A DNA stretch of 10,032 nucleotides from Gammaproteobacteria bacterium UBA5338 (lineage in GTDB: Bacteria > Pseudomonadota > Gammaproteobacteria > Pseudomonadales > UBA5862). The DNA lies in contig DHQM01000170.1 of the NCBI GenBank assembly GCA_002408105.1, positions 1 to 10,032 on the forward strand, written 5' to 3'. The position numbers and the translations under genes are program-made. A model generated the notes under the pieces. It did not search any database. It was not told where the DNA came from and worked only from the letters and a program-made list of their open reading frames with translations. Of this stretch, positions 1 to 6,335 are shown one piece after another (positions within the stretch are counted from its first letter, which is position 1; each line of letters opens with the position of its first letter).

Positions 1-252
1 CCGAGGCCAAGCGGCTGGGTTGGCCTCGGGCAGGCCGTCGAGGTGGCCATAATTGCGCACGTCGATGCCGTCTTGGCTGCGCAGTGGTTTTGACAGCATG
101 GCCAGAAGCCCATCGGAGAGGTCCAGCTGGGCTGTACAGGGCTTCCCTCGGGTCAGGTCCAGCTGCAACTCGGCGGCGCAAAGCGCTGCAAAGCGGGACT
201 CAAGGTGTTGAAGGCGGGCGGCGTCTGAGGCGCCGTTGGGTGGGTTGGCCAC
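1..252 (-). CDS. Type Ic aspartate aminotransferase-like PLP enzyme (N-terminal part)
   Basis: Only the first 84 codons are present; the gene runs off the left edge. The start is a GTG at 250-252, chosen because AGGAG lies 6 nt upstream and the reading frame is open from there to base 1. The peptide contains LDLTRGKP (residues 31-38), LDLSDGLL (43-50) and RNYGHLDGLPEA (66-77). These are the N-terminal landmarks of the aspartate aminotransferase subfamily typified by corynebacterial and mycobacterial enzymes (Pfam Asp_aminotransf, fold type I, PLP-dependent). Members transfer the amino group between aspartate and 2-oxoglutarate in the cytosol. The PLP lysine lies beyond the window, so catalytic competence cannot be judged. 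The gene is transcribed divergently from the small gene at 524. The residues after LPEA (NPAAWPR) look less conserved than the rest. Family assignment is by recalled motif resemblance; substrate is inference. Confidence 0.82.
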   Translation of the reverse strand, partial: MANPPNGASDAARLQHLESRFAALCAAELQLDLTRGKPCTAQLDLSDGLLAMLSKPLRSQDGIDVRNYGHLDGLPEANPAAWPR

Positions 253-317
253 GAGGTGCTCCTGGTCGGTGGGCCCGGTGCCCCCCGGACGGGAGGGCAA
301 GACTGGCACAAAGCCTG

Positions 318-323
318 ATTATA
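318..323 (-). promoter_or_regulatory. -10 box (TATAAT) for the aminotransferase gene
   Basis: A perfect TATAAT is read on the minus strand, placing a start of transcription near base 311 and giving a leader of about 59 nt before the GTG start at 252. No convincing -35 hexamer sits 16-18 nt upstream (GCCAAT is the 17-nt candidate), and there is no TG extension. The site may therefore be activator-dependent, or a chance match in a relatively AT-rich patch. Confidence 0.4.
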
Positions 324-523
324 AAGGACTCGATCATGCGATTGGCGAGCGCAAATTCTCCGCGGCGATGGTTCGGATTCGGGTGCGGGTTATAGGCTTT
401 TGGCCTAAGGGCTACTTTCCCGGCTGGATTGGTCCTATGCTGTCGATCCGAGTCTTGCGGTCTCGGTTGAAGTGTCTTTTCCACTGTGTCGAGCGCGTTC
501 GCCATTGAGCGAGGAGGTGACCC

Positions 524-739
524 ATGCAAGCTGCCCGTGGCGGTGAGCCGCATTGCGCCTATCGGCGCCAAGAACGTGTGTTTTACCAAGATCGTCAGTG
601 GTACTTTCGGGTGCGTGGCGGCCATGTGATTGGCCCGTATGGCACCAAACGGGCGGCCGTCTGGGCCGCTGCGCAGTACGTTGAGCAGCACTTGGAGCAT
701 TGGCCTGGCGCCGCCGAGGCGCCGTCCGTCGTGGCCTAA
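524..739 (+). CDS. Small DUF6316-like protein, function unknown
   Basis: A 71-aa protein beginning at ATG 524, preceded by a near-ideal Shine-Dalgarno (AGGAGGTGA, bases 511-519), which makes translation very likely. It has no signal peptide or membrane segment. The core reads FYQDRQWYFRVRGG (residues 20-33), followed by VIGPYGTKRAAVWAAAQYV (35-53). This is a short beta-hairpin-like aromatic motif, a GPY/GPF turn, then an amphipathic helix. That order resembles the small gammaproteobacterial DUF6316 family (WYF-x-R...GPF...A), whose role is unknown. The C-terminal tail is short and low in complexity. The gene stands alone, divergent from the aminotransferase and convergent with zapE, and has its own intrinsic terminator 10 bp after the stop. 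The coding call is firm; the family assignment is from memory and tentative. Confidence 0.75.
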   Translation: MQAARGGEPHCAYRRQERVFYQDRQWYFRVRGGHVIGPYGTKRAAVWAAAQYVEQHLEHWPGAAEAPSVVA

Positions 740-749
740 GAGTCCCGGT

Positions 750-784
750 GGCGCACCACCTGTCAGGGGCGGTGCGCCTTTTTT
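750..784 (+). terminator. Intrinsic terminator after the small DUF gene
   Basis: GGCGCACC (750-757) and GGTGCGCC (771-778) form a perfect 8-bp GC-rich stem with a 13-nt loop, followed at once by six T residues (779-784). It would stop plus-strand transcription of the 524-739 gene. The right arm and T-run overlap the last codons of zapE on the other strand, whose stop codon (763-765) lies in the loop. There is no T-run in the minus-strand direction, so it is not obviously bidirectional. Confidence 0.88.
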
Positions 785-1851
785 AGGTACTGCGCGGACT
801 GCATTTCGAGCAGTCGGCTTTGGGTGCGTTGGAATTCGAATCCCAGGCGCCCACTGGTGTACAGCCCTGTGATCGGTACCGCTGCTGAAACCACCAATTT
901 GACGTTGTGGTCATAGAGCACGTCGACCAGGTTGATGAACCTGCGGGCCTGCTCGTCGAGGTCAGCTCGGAATTGGGGCAGGCCGCTCACCAGCAGGGTG
1001 TGGAAGGACCGCGCCAGTTCCAAGTAATCGGCGGAGCTGCGTGGGCCATCACAGAGCGCGCCAAACTCAAACCAAGCACAGCCATCACTGAGCGCGCGCG
1101 CAGCGATGTCACGACCTTCGACTTCCACCTTGGTATTGGTTGTGCTGGCGCCGGTGCTGAGCGCTGCGAAACTCTGGGTGAGCTGGCGAGTGGCCGCCTC
1201 GTCAAGAGGGCAGTGGTAGAGCTCGGCCTGTTGCAGAACGCGCAGGCGGTGGTCGACCCCGCCGTCAAGCTCTACCACGTGAGTGTGCTGTTCGATCAGG
1301 TCGATGGCAGGCAAAAAGCGTTCGCGCTGCAAGCCGTTTTCGTAGAGCTGGTGAGGTGCCAGGTTGGAGGTGGCCATCAGGGTGGTGCCCGCTGCAAACA
1401 ACGCCTCCAGCAATCCCGCCAAAATCATTGCATCGGTGATGTCGGTTACGAAAAATTCGTCCAGGCAGAGGAGGCGGGTGCGTTGGCCCCAGTCGTGGCC
1501 AATGCTGCGCAGTGGATCCTTGGTACCCCGCCGAGCGGTGAGTTCTCGGTGCGCCTCGCGCATGAACCGATGAAAGTGGGTGCGCTGGGCCACCCCCGGC
1601 GGCAAGCTCTCGTACAGCAGGTCCATGAGGTAGGTTTTTCCGCGCCCCACGCCACCCCAGAGATAGAGGCCATGGCCCTGCGGCATTGGACTCCGGCGTT
1701 TCCACAGACGGGACAGCCTGCCCCCCGTTGGTGGGGATGACACCACCTGTTGGTAGAGCGTCTGGATGTGACTCAGTGCCCGTCGCTGGGCCGGGTCAGC
1801 GACGAAGCCTGGGCGCGCCAGGTCTCGTTGGTAGCGGTCTAGGGGTGACAT
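763..1851 (-). CDS. zapE: Cell division protein ZapE (AFG1-like ATPase)
   Basis: A 362-aa P-loop ATPase, close to the roughly 375 aa of E. coli ZapE (YhcM). ZapE associates with the Z-ring and modulates FtsZ bundling late in division, notably under stress; the eukaryotic homologue AFG1/LACE1 is mitochondrial. Visible motifs are Walker A GGVGRGKT (residues 66-73), the family-typical HFHRFM (92-97), Walker B LLCLDEF (127-133) and TSNLAP (161-166), which fits sensor 1. A conserved C-terminal block reads GRLGFEFQRTQSRLLEMQS. The start is ATG at 1849-1851; a TTG codon immediately upstream (1852-1854) is in frame but less likely. The gene begins 26 bp after the hydrolase stop, so it is probably the last gene of that operon. 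Its final codons coincide with the terminator of the convergent gene. Identification is strong. Confidence 0.95.
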   Translation of the reverse strand: MSPLDRYQRDLARPGFVADPAQRRALSHIQTLYQQVVSSPPTGGRLSRLWKRRSPMPQGHGLYLWGGVGRGKTYLMDLLYESLPPGVAQRTHFHRFMREAHRELTARRGTKDPLRSIGHDWGQRTRLLCLDEFFVTDITDAMILAGLLEALFAAGTTLMATSNLAPHQLYENGLQRERFLPAIDLIEQHTHVVELDGGVDHRLRVLQQAELYHCPLDEAATRQLTQSFAALSTGASTTNTKVEVEGRDIAARALSDGCAWFEFGALCDGPRSSADYLELARSFHTLLVSGLPQFRADLDEQARRFINLVDVLYDHNVKLVVSAAVPITGLYTSGRLGFEFQRTQSRLLEMQSAQYLKKAHRP

Positions 1852-1877
1852 CAACAGCGGCGCTGCCTGGCCTTGAA

Positions 1878-2513
1878 CTACAACCCAGCCCCCGACTCCG
1901 TGAGCTGGGCGAGCAACTGATTTTTCAATTGTACCAGTTGGCCATGGAAGAAGTGCCCTGCCGTGGGGAAACTGATCAAATGGGCGGGGCTGTGCACCTG
2001 CTCGACCCAGGCGGCAACCTCCGTTGCCGAAACCACGTCGTCTTGCTGTCCCTGGAGCACTGTGAGTGGGGCAGGGAAAGCATCAAGCCCTGAAAAGTCA
2101 AAGCGGCCGACCGGAGGAGCGACCAGGATGAGTTGGCCAAGTGGCGCATCGCACGTCCATTTTGATGCCACAGAGGCGGCCACGAATGCGCCGAAGGAGA
2201 AGCCGCCGAGCCACAGCGCTTTGGCGCCATTGCAGGCGCACCAGGCGGCCACCGCGCGCAAGTCATCCTGCTCCGCGATCCCTTCTCCGTAATCCCCTTC
2301 GCTCGCGCCGACGCCGCGAAAGTTGAACCGCACGGTGTTGAGTCCCGCCTGGCCCAATGCGCGCGTCAGGGTGTGCACCACTTTGTTGTCCATGGTGCCG
2401 CCGAACTGTGGGTGCGGGTGGCAGAGGATGGCGGTGCGTTCGGCGCCTGTGTCGGAGAACCGTGCTTCGATCTGTCCCGCGGGACCCGCAATCCGCGTGT
2501 GGGTCTCCTTCAC
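1878..2513 (-). CDS. Alpha/beta hydrolase (COG2945-like)
   Basis: A 211-aa cytosolic hydrolase with no signal peptide. An oxyanion-hole region reads CHPHPQFGGTMDNKVV (residues 31-46), the hallmark of the COG2945 / dienelactone-hydrolase-like group. RFNFRGVGASEG follows, then the nucleophile elbow GFSFGA (serine nucleophile), the probable acid in LQGQQDDVV and the catalytic histidine in TAGHFFHGQL. The triad therefore appears intact, but the substrate is unknown (an ester, lactone or thioester is possible). The GTG start (2511-2513) overlaps the stop of the upstream MFS gene in a GTGA arrangement, which suggests translational coupling; no separate strong Shine-Dalgarno is seen. ZapE follows after 26 bp. 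The family is secure; a role linked to the transported solute is inference from the overlap. Confidence 0.9.
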   Translation of the reverse strand: MKETHTRIAGPAGQIEARFSDTGAERTAILCHPHPQFGGTMDNKVVHTLTRALGQAGLNTVRFNFRGVGASEGDYGEGIAEQDDLRAVAAWCACNGAKALWLGGFSFGAFVAASVASKWTCDAPLGQLILVAPPVGRFDFSGLDAFPAPLTVLQGQQDDVVSATEVAAWVEQVHSPAHLISFPTAGHFFHGQLVQLKNQLLAQLTESGAGL

Positions 2514-3802
2514 GAGGTTGCAGTTCTTGTTGCTGTTGGAGCAATTGCGGGGGTTCCCTGTCCCCCTCCCAGATGGGGCGGGCGGATGAGCAGCACCACA
2601 AGGCCGGCAGCGCCCGCGAGTAGAACGTATCCCCAGAAGACATGGCTGTAGCTGTCGAACCAGTCGTAGGCGGTGCCCGCTGCGACGGGACCGATTGAGG
2701 AAACGACCGTCACCACCACCCCGCGGGTTGCATACAGTGGCGCGTAGTTTTGGTTGCCGAAGTAGTTGGCGAGCAGCATCGGGCTGGTGACCAGCGCCAA
2801 GCCGTTGCCGAAGCCGAACAGCACAGCAAACAAGTAAGCGCCCGCCAGTGATTGCGTGAACTCAAGGGCCAGCACGCCCCCAAGGGAAAAGAACAGGCCG
2901 AAGGCCAGCAGCAGCTTGGGTTCAACGTGGTCGCCGAGGCTGCCGGAAATGAGTCGTCCCAGAATACCCAGAAAACCGATGATGCCAAGGGCTGAGGCGG
3001 CCGCGATTTTGTCGATGCCGACGTCTTGCAGGTGCAGCAGGGCCTGGCTGTTGACCAGAGACCCACCCAGCACGGCGATCGAGGCCCCCATGACCACCAT
3101 CCAGAAGGTCGGGGTGCGAAGGGCGTCCCCAACGGACCAGGTGGCTGAAGTTTGATACACGCGGGCTGGTTGGGTGTTGGACCGGAGAGATCCAGCGGCG
3201 TCCGGTGTGGCACCATCGACTTGCTGGCCCAAGTCAGCCGGGCGCTCCTTGACGAACACGAGGGCAAGGAAGGAAGAGAACAACGCGCCCGCTGCCATGG
3301 CCAGCCAAATCACACGCCAGCTACCGGTGGCTTCGATTGCGTAGGCGGTGAGTGGGGGCACCAGGCCGCCGCCCAGGCCGCCGGAGGCCATGAAGAGCCC
3401 GATTGCCAAGGCGCGGCGCCGAGCGAACCAGTTGGACACCAACTGGGTGCCGGGAATGATCGTCTGCATCGCCATGCCGAGCCCGAGAAGCAAGCCGGCG
3501 CTGATGTAAAACTGCACCAATGAGGTGGTGAAGTAGGTCAGCAAGGCGCCGGAGGCAGTGACAAAGCCGCCTGCGAAGATGGTCAGCCGGGTGCCTATGC
3601 GCGTGATCATGGCCGCCACCAAGGGGCCAGAGAGTCCGAGCGCAGCGCCAGTGATGGCGAAGCCGGTGCTTGCCTGGCCGCGCGACCAACCAAAGGTTGC
3701 AATGATTTCGGGCAGGGTCACGGCAAAGCCATAGAAGACGATGCCGATTGACATGAAGTAAATGAAGCTCAGTACGCCAAGCAAGCGCCAACCATAAAAC
3801 AT
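2510..3802 (-). CDS. MFS transporter, OFA/monocarboxylate-like
   Basis: A 430-aa inner-membrane protein with about 12 hydrophobic segments split by a central hydrophilic loop (around residues 190-225), the usual two-times-six major facilitator plan. The N-terminus (FYGWRLLGVLSFIYF) and NWFARRRALAIGLFMASGGLGGG are typical of the oxalate/formate antiporter and monocarboxylate porter branch. RIGTRLTIFAGG marks the loop between helices 2 and 3. The substrate is probably a small organic anion, but this cannot be settled from sequence. The start is ATG at 3800-3802, with GGAG 6 nt upstream. The gene lies 96 bp downstream of the methyltransferase and overlaps the hydrolase start by 4 nt. The C-terminal tail (GGGQGTPAIAPTATRTATS) is soluble and low in complexity. 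MFS membership is certain, subfamily likely. Confidence 0.88.
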   Translation of the reverse strand: MFYGWRLLGVLSFIYFMSIGIVFYGFAVTLPEIIATFGWSRGQASTGFAITGAALGLSGPLVAAMITRIGTRLTIFAGGFVTASGALLTYFTTSLVQFYISAGLLLGLGMAMQTIIPGTQLVSNWFARRRALAIGLFMASGGLGGGLVPPLTAYAIEATGSWRVIWLAMAAGALFSSFLALVFVKERPADLGQQVDGATPDAAGSLRSNTQPARVYQTSATWSVGDALRTPTFWMVVMGASIAVLGGSLVNSQALLHLQDVGIDKIAAASALGIIGFLGILGRLISGSLGDHVEPKLLLAFGLFFSLGGVLALEFTQSLAGAYLFAVLFGFGNGLALVTSPMLLANYFGNQNYAPLYATRGVVVTVVSSIGPVAAGTAYDWFDSYSHVFWGYVLLAGAAGLVVLLIRPPHLGGGQGTPAIAPTATRTATS

Positions 3803-3898
3803 GCGCGGCTCCAGTTGTTGTTATTTTTGGTGTGTATGGGCGAGCCTACTACAGCGGTTGAGTGTGAAACAGCCATGCCTGGTCACCGGTATCTTCCC

Positions 3899-4564
3899 CT
3901 AGGATGGCGAGCAGCTGCTAAACAGCGTAATGCGGTTGAAATGCTCCGCTTCATCCAGGTCTGGAATGGTGCGGGCATGCACGGTGCCCAACCGTTGAAA
4001 GCCAGTCGGTAGTCGCCCGTCGAGACGAGAGTCTGCCGCGAGCACGGCGATCCCGAGACTGGCGGCATGCTGCAACAGGGTGAGGTTGTCCTCTTCGTAG
4101 CAGACATCACTGGCGAGCATCAGCTCGAAAGGCAGTGGGGTGCGCTCAAAGGGCACCGCATGCGTGGCTTCGACCTCGACACCGTTGAGTGCGGCGTTGC
4201 GCAGCGCTGCCGCGCGCGCTCTGGAGTCTTGGTCGCACACAATGACCCGCGCGGCACCGGCCCGGGCGGCGGCAATCCCGACCACTGCACTGCCGCAGCC
4301 GAAATCAAGTACCGAACGGCCGGCGACCCACTCGGGGTGGCGCAGCAGGTGCCGCGCCAGGGCCAGTCCACTCGCCCAGCAGAACGCCCAGTAGGGCGGT
4401 GCGGCGATGGAGACCTGAGGGCCTGCGCCGGGCAATGGGCCCCTCGGGTAGTCGTCTGCAAGCAGGTGTAGCCGAACGCCGCCACAGTCGGGCAAGGTGC
4501 GGGGCACAGGTTCGAGCCAGCCCGGCAGATCAGAGTCAATTGGTTCGGGGGTTGCGGTGGGCAT
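3899..4564 (-). CDS. Class I SAM methyltransferase, ETF-beta lysine methyltransferase-like
   Basis: A 221-aa cytosolic methyltransferase. PPYWAFCWASGLALARHLL (residues 56-74) precedes SAM-binding motif I, VLDFGCGSAVVGIAAA (85-100). The acidic motif II region is VIVCDQDSRA (107-116), and a DVCY tetrapeptide (153-156) matches the DxxY motif of METTL-type protein lysine methyltransferases. This layout is that of the bacterial relatives of ETFBKMT/METTL20, which methylate the electron-transfer flavoprotein beta subunit next to its recognition loop. Some relatives may have other protein substrates. The start is ATG at 4562-4564 with no strong Shine-Dalgarno. It is divergent from cca, whose start lies about 100 bp away, and is followed after 96 bp by the MFS gene. 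No etfAB genes are in the window, so the substrate is inferred from family resemblance alone. Confidence 0.83.
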   Translation of the reverse strand: MPTATPEPIDSDLPGWLEPVPRTLPDCGGVRLHLLADDYPRGPLPGAGPQVSIAAPPYWAFCWASGLALARHLLRHPEWVAGRSVLDFGCGSAVVGIAAARAGAARVIVCDQDSRARAAALRNAALNGVEVEATHAVPFERTPLPFELMLASDVCYEEDNLTLLQHAASLGIAVLAADSRLDGRLPTGFQRLGTVHARTIPDLDEAEHFNRITLFSSCSPS

Positions 4565-4663
4565 TGTGTGGTCGCAGGGGTTTGGTCATCACCCATGGGC
4601 TGCTTGAGCGTAAGGCCGGTCGGGGCCAATGGCGAGAGACAGGTTTCGCAGGGAGAACAGCTG

Positions 4664-5875
4664 GTGCAAGTGTACTTGGTGGGCGGGGCAGTGCGAGACC
4701 GGCTCCTGGGCCGGTCGGTGAACGAGCGCGACTGGGTGGTTGTGGGCAGCACCGAGGACGAGATGCTCGCCCAGGGCTTTCGCCGGGTCGGGCGGGACTT
4801 CCCGGTATTCCTGCATCCGCAAACAGGTGAGGAGTACGCGCTGGCTCGGACCGAGCGCAAACGGGGTAGAGGGCACCGTGGTTTTGACGTGCAGGCATCG
4901 CCAGATGTCACCCTGGAAGCGGACTTGAGTCGGCGCGACCTCAGCGTGAACGCCATCGCTCAGGCGGATGACGGCACCTTGATCGACCCCTACGGCGGCA
5001 TCGAAGACTTGCGTGCCCGGCGGCTTCGGCACCTGTCGCCGGCATTCGCCGAGGATCCGCTCCGCGTGCTCCGGGTGGCCCGGTTTTGGGCACGGTATGC
5101 GGAACTCGGATTCAGGGTCGCCGAGCAAACCTGGGAGCTGATGACGCAGATGAGTCGATCGGGCGAGCTCGATTCCCTGACGCCAGAGCGGGTCTGGGGT
5201 GAATTCCAGCGTGCGCTGGACGAACCGCAGCCGGAGCGCTTCGTGGAGCTGTTGCGGCGCTGTGAAGCGTTGCCCGTGCTGTTTCCTGAGTTTGCGCGCC
5301 TGTACGCGGTGGCCATGCCGGACGGGTCGTCGCCATCGGTTGGGCTGCATTGCGAAGAGGCGTTGGCGGCTGCGGCGCGCTCCGGCGCGCAGTCTGAGCA
5401 GCGTTTTGCAGCCTGGGTTGCGGATCTGACCGTAGCGCCACCGGCGTGCATCGCCAACGACACCAGTAAAGGACGCGGTGCGGCCGATGCTGAGTTGCAG
5501 CGCTGGTGCCGACGGGTGCGTGCCCCCAACCGTTTTCGTGAAACCGCCGCGGCGATGGTCCGCGGTCTGGCCTGTGCCGCCAGTGCTGGGCTTGGCCCTA
5601 CGTCTGTGCTTGAGGTTTTGGAGGCCTTGGATGCGCTGCGTCGACCGGAACGGCTGGACGATTTCCTTGTGGTGCGCGCGGCGCACCAAAGCGCGCGCGG
5701 CGAGGGTGCTGGCTGCGACGCGCCGTTCTGGCGCACCGCACTGGAGCATGCGAGGGCGGTGAGCGCGCGGCACCATGTACAGGCCGGCCTGTCCGGCGAG
5801 CAAATTGCCGATCGACTGCGACAGGACCGCTTGACTGCGCTCGAGGCGCTGATCGAAGCGCGGCGCAAAGCCTGA
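4664..5875 (+). CDS. cca: CCA-adding tRNA nucleotidyltransferase with degenerate HD domain
   Basis: A 403-aa class II nucleotidyltransferase that builds or repairs the 3' CCA end of tRNAs. The reading frame is open further upstream, but GTG 4664 is chosen: GGGAG lies 8 nt before it, and the protein then begins V-QVYLVGGAVRDRLLG exactly as in E. coli Cca (412 aa). Motifs seen are GGAVRD (7-12), the metal-binding pair as E21/D23 (DxD in E. coli, ExD here), RDFPVFLHP (44-52), DLSRRDLSVNAIA (87-99), DPYGG (108-112) and AFAEDPLRVLRVARF (127-141). The C-terminal half aligns with the HD-domain part of E. coli Cca, but the HD dyad is A253-D254, the downstream histidine motifs are absent, and only H229 seems kept. 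CCA addition should be intact, while the metal-dependent phosphatase and 2',3'-cyclic phosphodiesterase activities are probably lost. It is divergent from the methyltransferase gene. Confidence 0.94.
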   Translation: MQVYLVGGAVRDRLLGRSVNERDWVVVGSTEDEMLAQGFRRVGRDFPVFLHPQTGEEYALARTERKRGRGHRGFDVQASPDVTLEADLSRRDLSVNAIAQADDGTLIDPYGGIEDLRARRLRHLSPAFAEDPLRVLRVARFWARYAELGFRVAEQTWELMTQMSRSGELDSLTPERVWGEFQRALDEPQPERFVELLRRCEALPVLFPEFARLYAVAMPDGSSPSVGLHCEEALAAAARSGAQSEQRFAAWVADLTVAPPACIANDTSKGRGAADAELQRWCRRVRAPNRFRETAAAMVRGLACAASAGLGPTSVLEVLEALDALRRPERLDDFLVVRAAHQSARGEGAGCDAPFWRTALEHARAVSARHHVQAGLSGEQIADRLRQDRLTALEALIEARRKA

Positions 5876-5927
5876 GCAAAATCCTGGGTCGGCGGAGCAG
5901 TTGTGGTGCCCTACACTGTGCAGCGCG

Positions 5928-5950
5928 CCGGCGGGCGGATGTGCCGCCGG
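5928..5950 (+). other. Hairpin-forming inverted repeat upstream of the cytochrome gene
   Basis: CCGGCGG (5928-5934) and CCGCCGG (5944-5950) form a perfect 7-bp GC stem with a 9-nt loop in the 104-bp gap between cca and the cytochrome gene. No T-run follows, so it does not look like an intrinsic terminator. It could be a leader structure, a processed operon stem or chance in GC-rich DNA. Confidence 0.35.
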
Positions 5951-5979
5951 GTCACCACTATCAAGTTGGAGTTGCGTAC

Positions 5980-6318
5980 ATGAAAGTGTTGAAATTGCTT
6001 GGGTGCCTGGCTTTTCTGGGGACTGCGCCGCTGCTGCAGGCCGCCGACCCGGCCGCGGGAAAGCAGGTCGCCGGGCGGGTCTGCGTCGCGTGCCACGGAG
6101 CCACGGGCAAATCGACCAACCCCATGTACCCGAACCTTGGGGGACAGTCTGAGGCCTATCTGGCCAGCTCCATTCGTGCGTACAAGACCGGTGACCGCAG
6201 CGGCGGAATGAGTGCGGTCATGAAGCCCATGGTGAGTGGTTTGAGTGACGCGGACATCAACAACCTTGCCGCGTACTATGCGGCGCAGAGTCCCTGCGCC
6301 ACGCTGCCCGCCAAGTGA
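5980..6318 (+). CDS. Small periplasmic class I cytochrome c (c553/c4-like)
   Basis: A 112-aa single-haem c-type cytochrome acting as a periplasmic electron carrier. The start is ATG 5980 with GGAG 8 nt upstream; an open frame back to 5941 has no ribosome site. Residues 1-21 form a Sec signal peptide (a lysine-bearing start, a hydrophobic core, cleavage after LLQA). The mature protein begins AADPAAGK, with haem-binding CVACH at 35-39. The later segment MSAVMKPMVSGLSDADINNLAAYYA holds candidate axial methionines (probably the KPM methionine) and the C-terminal helix. This arrangement is that of c553 proteins or one half of a di-haem cytochrome c4. The partner oxidase or dehydrogenase is not in the window. 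It is convergent with tsaD, only 17 bp away, with no clear terminator between them. Confidence 0.92.
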   Translation: MKVLKLLGCLAFLGTAPLLQAADPAAGKQVAGRVCVACHGATGKSTNPMYPNLGGQSEAYLASSIRAYKTGDRSGGMSAVMKPMVSGLSDADINNLAAYYAAQSPCATLPAK

Positions 6319-6335
6319 GGTGTGCCCACCGCGCG

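Noticed and set aside
200..700. 166-aa open frame on the minus strand
   Set aside because: It overlaps both the aminotransferase start and the small gene with the strong Shine-Dalgarno, and its composition is that of out-of-frame GC-rich DNA.
907..1740. 277-aa open frame on the plus strand
   Set aside because: It lies wholly antisense to zapE, whose ATPase motifs are unmistakable; no family motif or ribosome site is seen. Long antisense frames are common in GC-rich genes.
3803..3898. Promoter for the MFS gene in the 96-bp gap
   Set aside because: TTCACA-like and TAGGCT-like hexamers occur on the minus strand but with wrong spacing; no supportable promoter or terminator was found.
4568..4663. 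N-terminal extension of Cca
   Set aside because: The extra residues do not look like the family, while GTG 4664 has a well-placed GGGAG and gives the exact E. coli-like N-terminus.
4565..4663. Divergent promoters between the methyltransferase gene and cca
   Set aside because: TTGAGC and TTGGCC hexamers exist but have no matching -10 box at 16-18 nt; promoters must lie here, but I cannot place them.
5198..5232. ExD instead of DxD in Cca taken as a broken active site
   Set aside because: The change is at residues 21-23 (codons near 4724-4732), keeps the carboxylate, and similar ERD/EKD forms occur in other Cca proteins as far as I recall; it is noted in the gene entry only.
4589..5803. 404-aa open frame on the minus strand
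   Set aside because: Antisense shadow of cca, Arg/Pro/His-rich, with no recognisable domain; the plus-strand protein matches Cca throughout.
5941..5979. Upstream start for the cytochrome
   Set aside because: It would place charged residues ahead of the signal peptide and overlaps the hairpin arm; ATG 5980 has GGAG at proper spacing and opens directly into a Sec signal.
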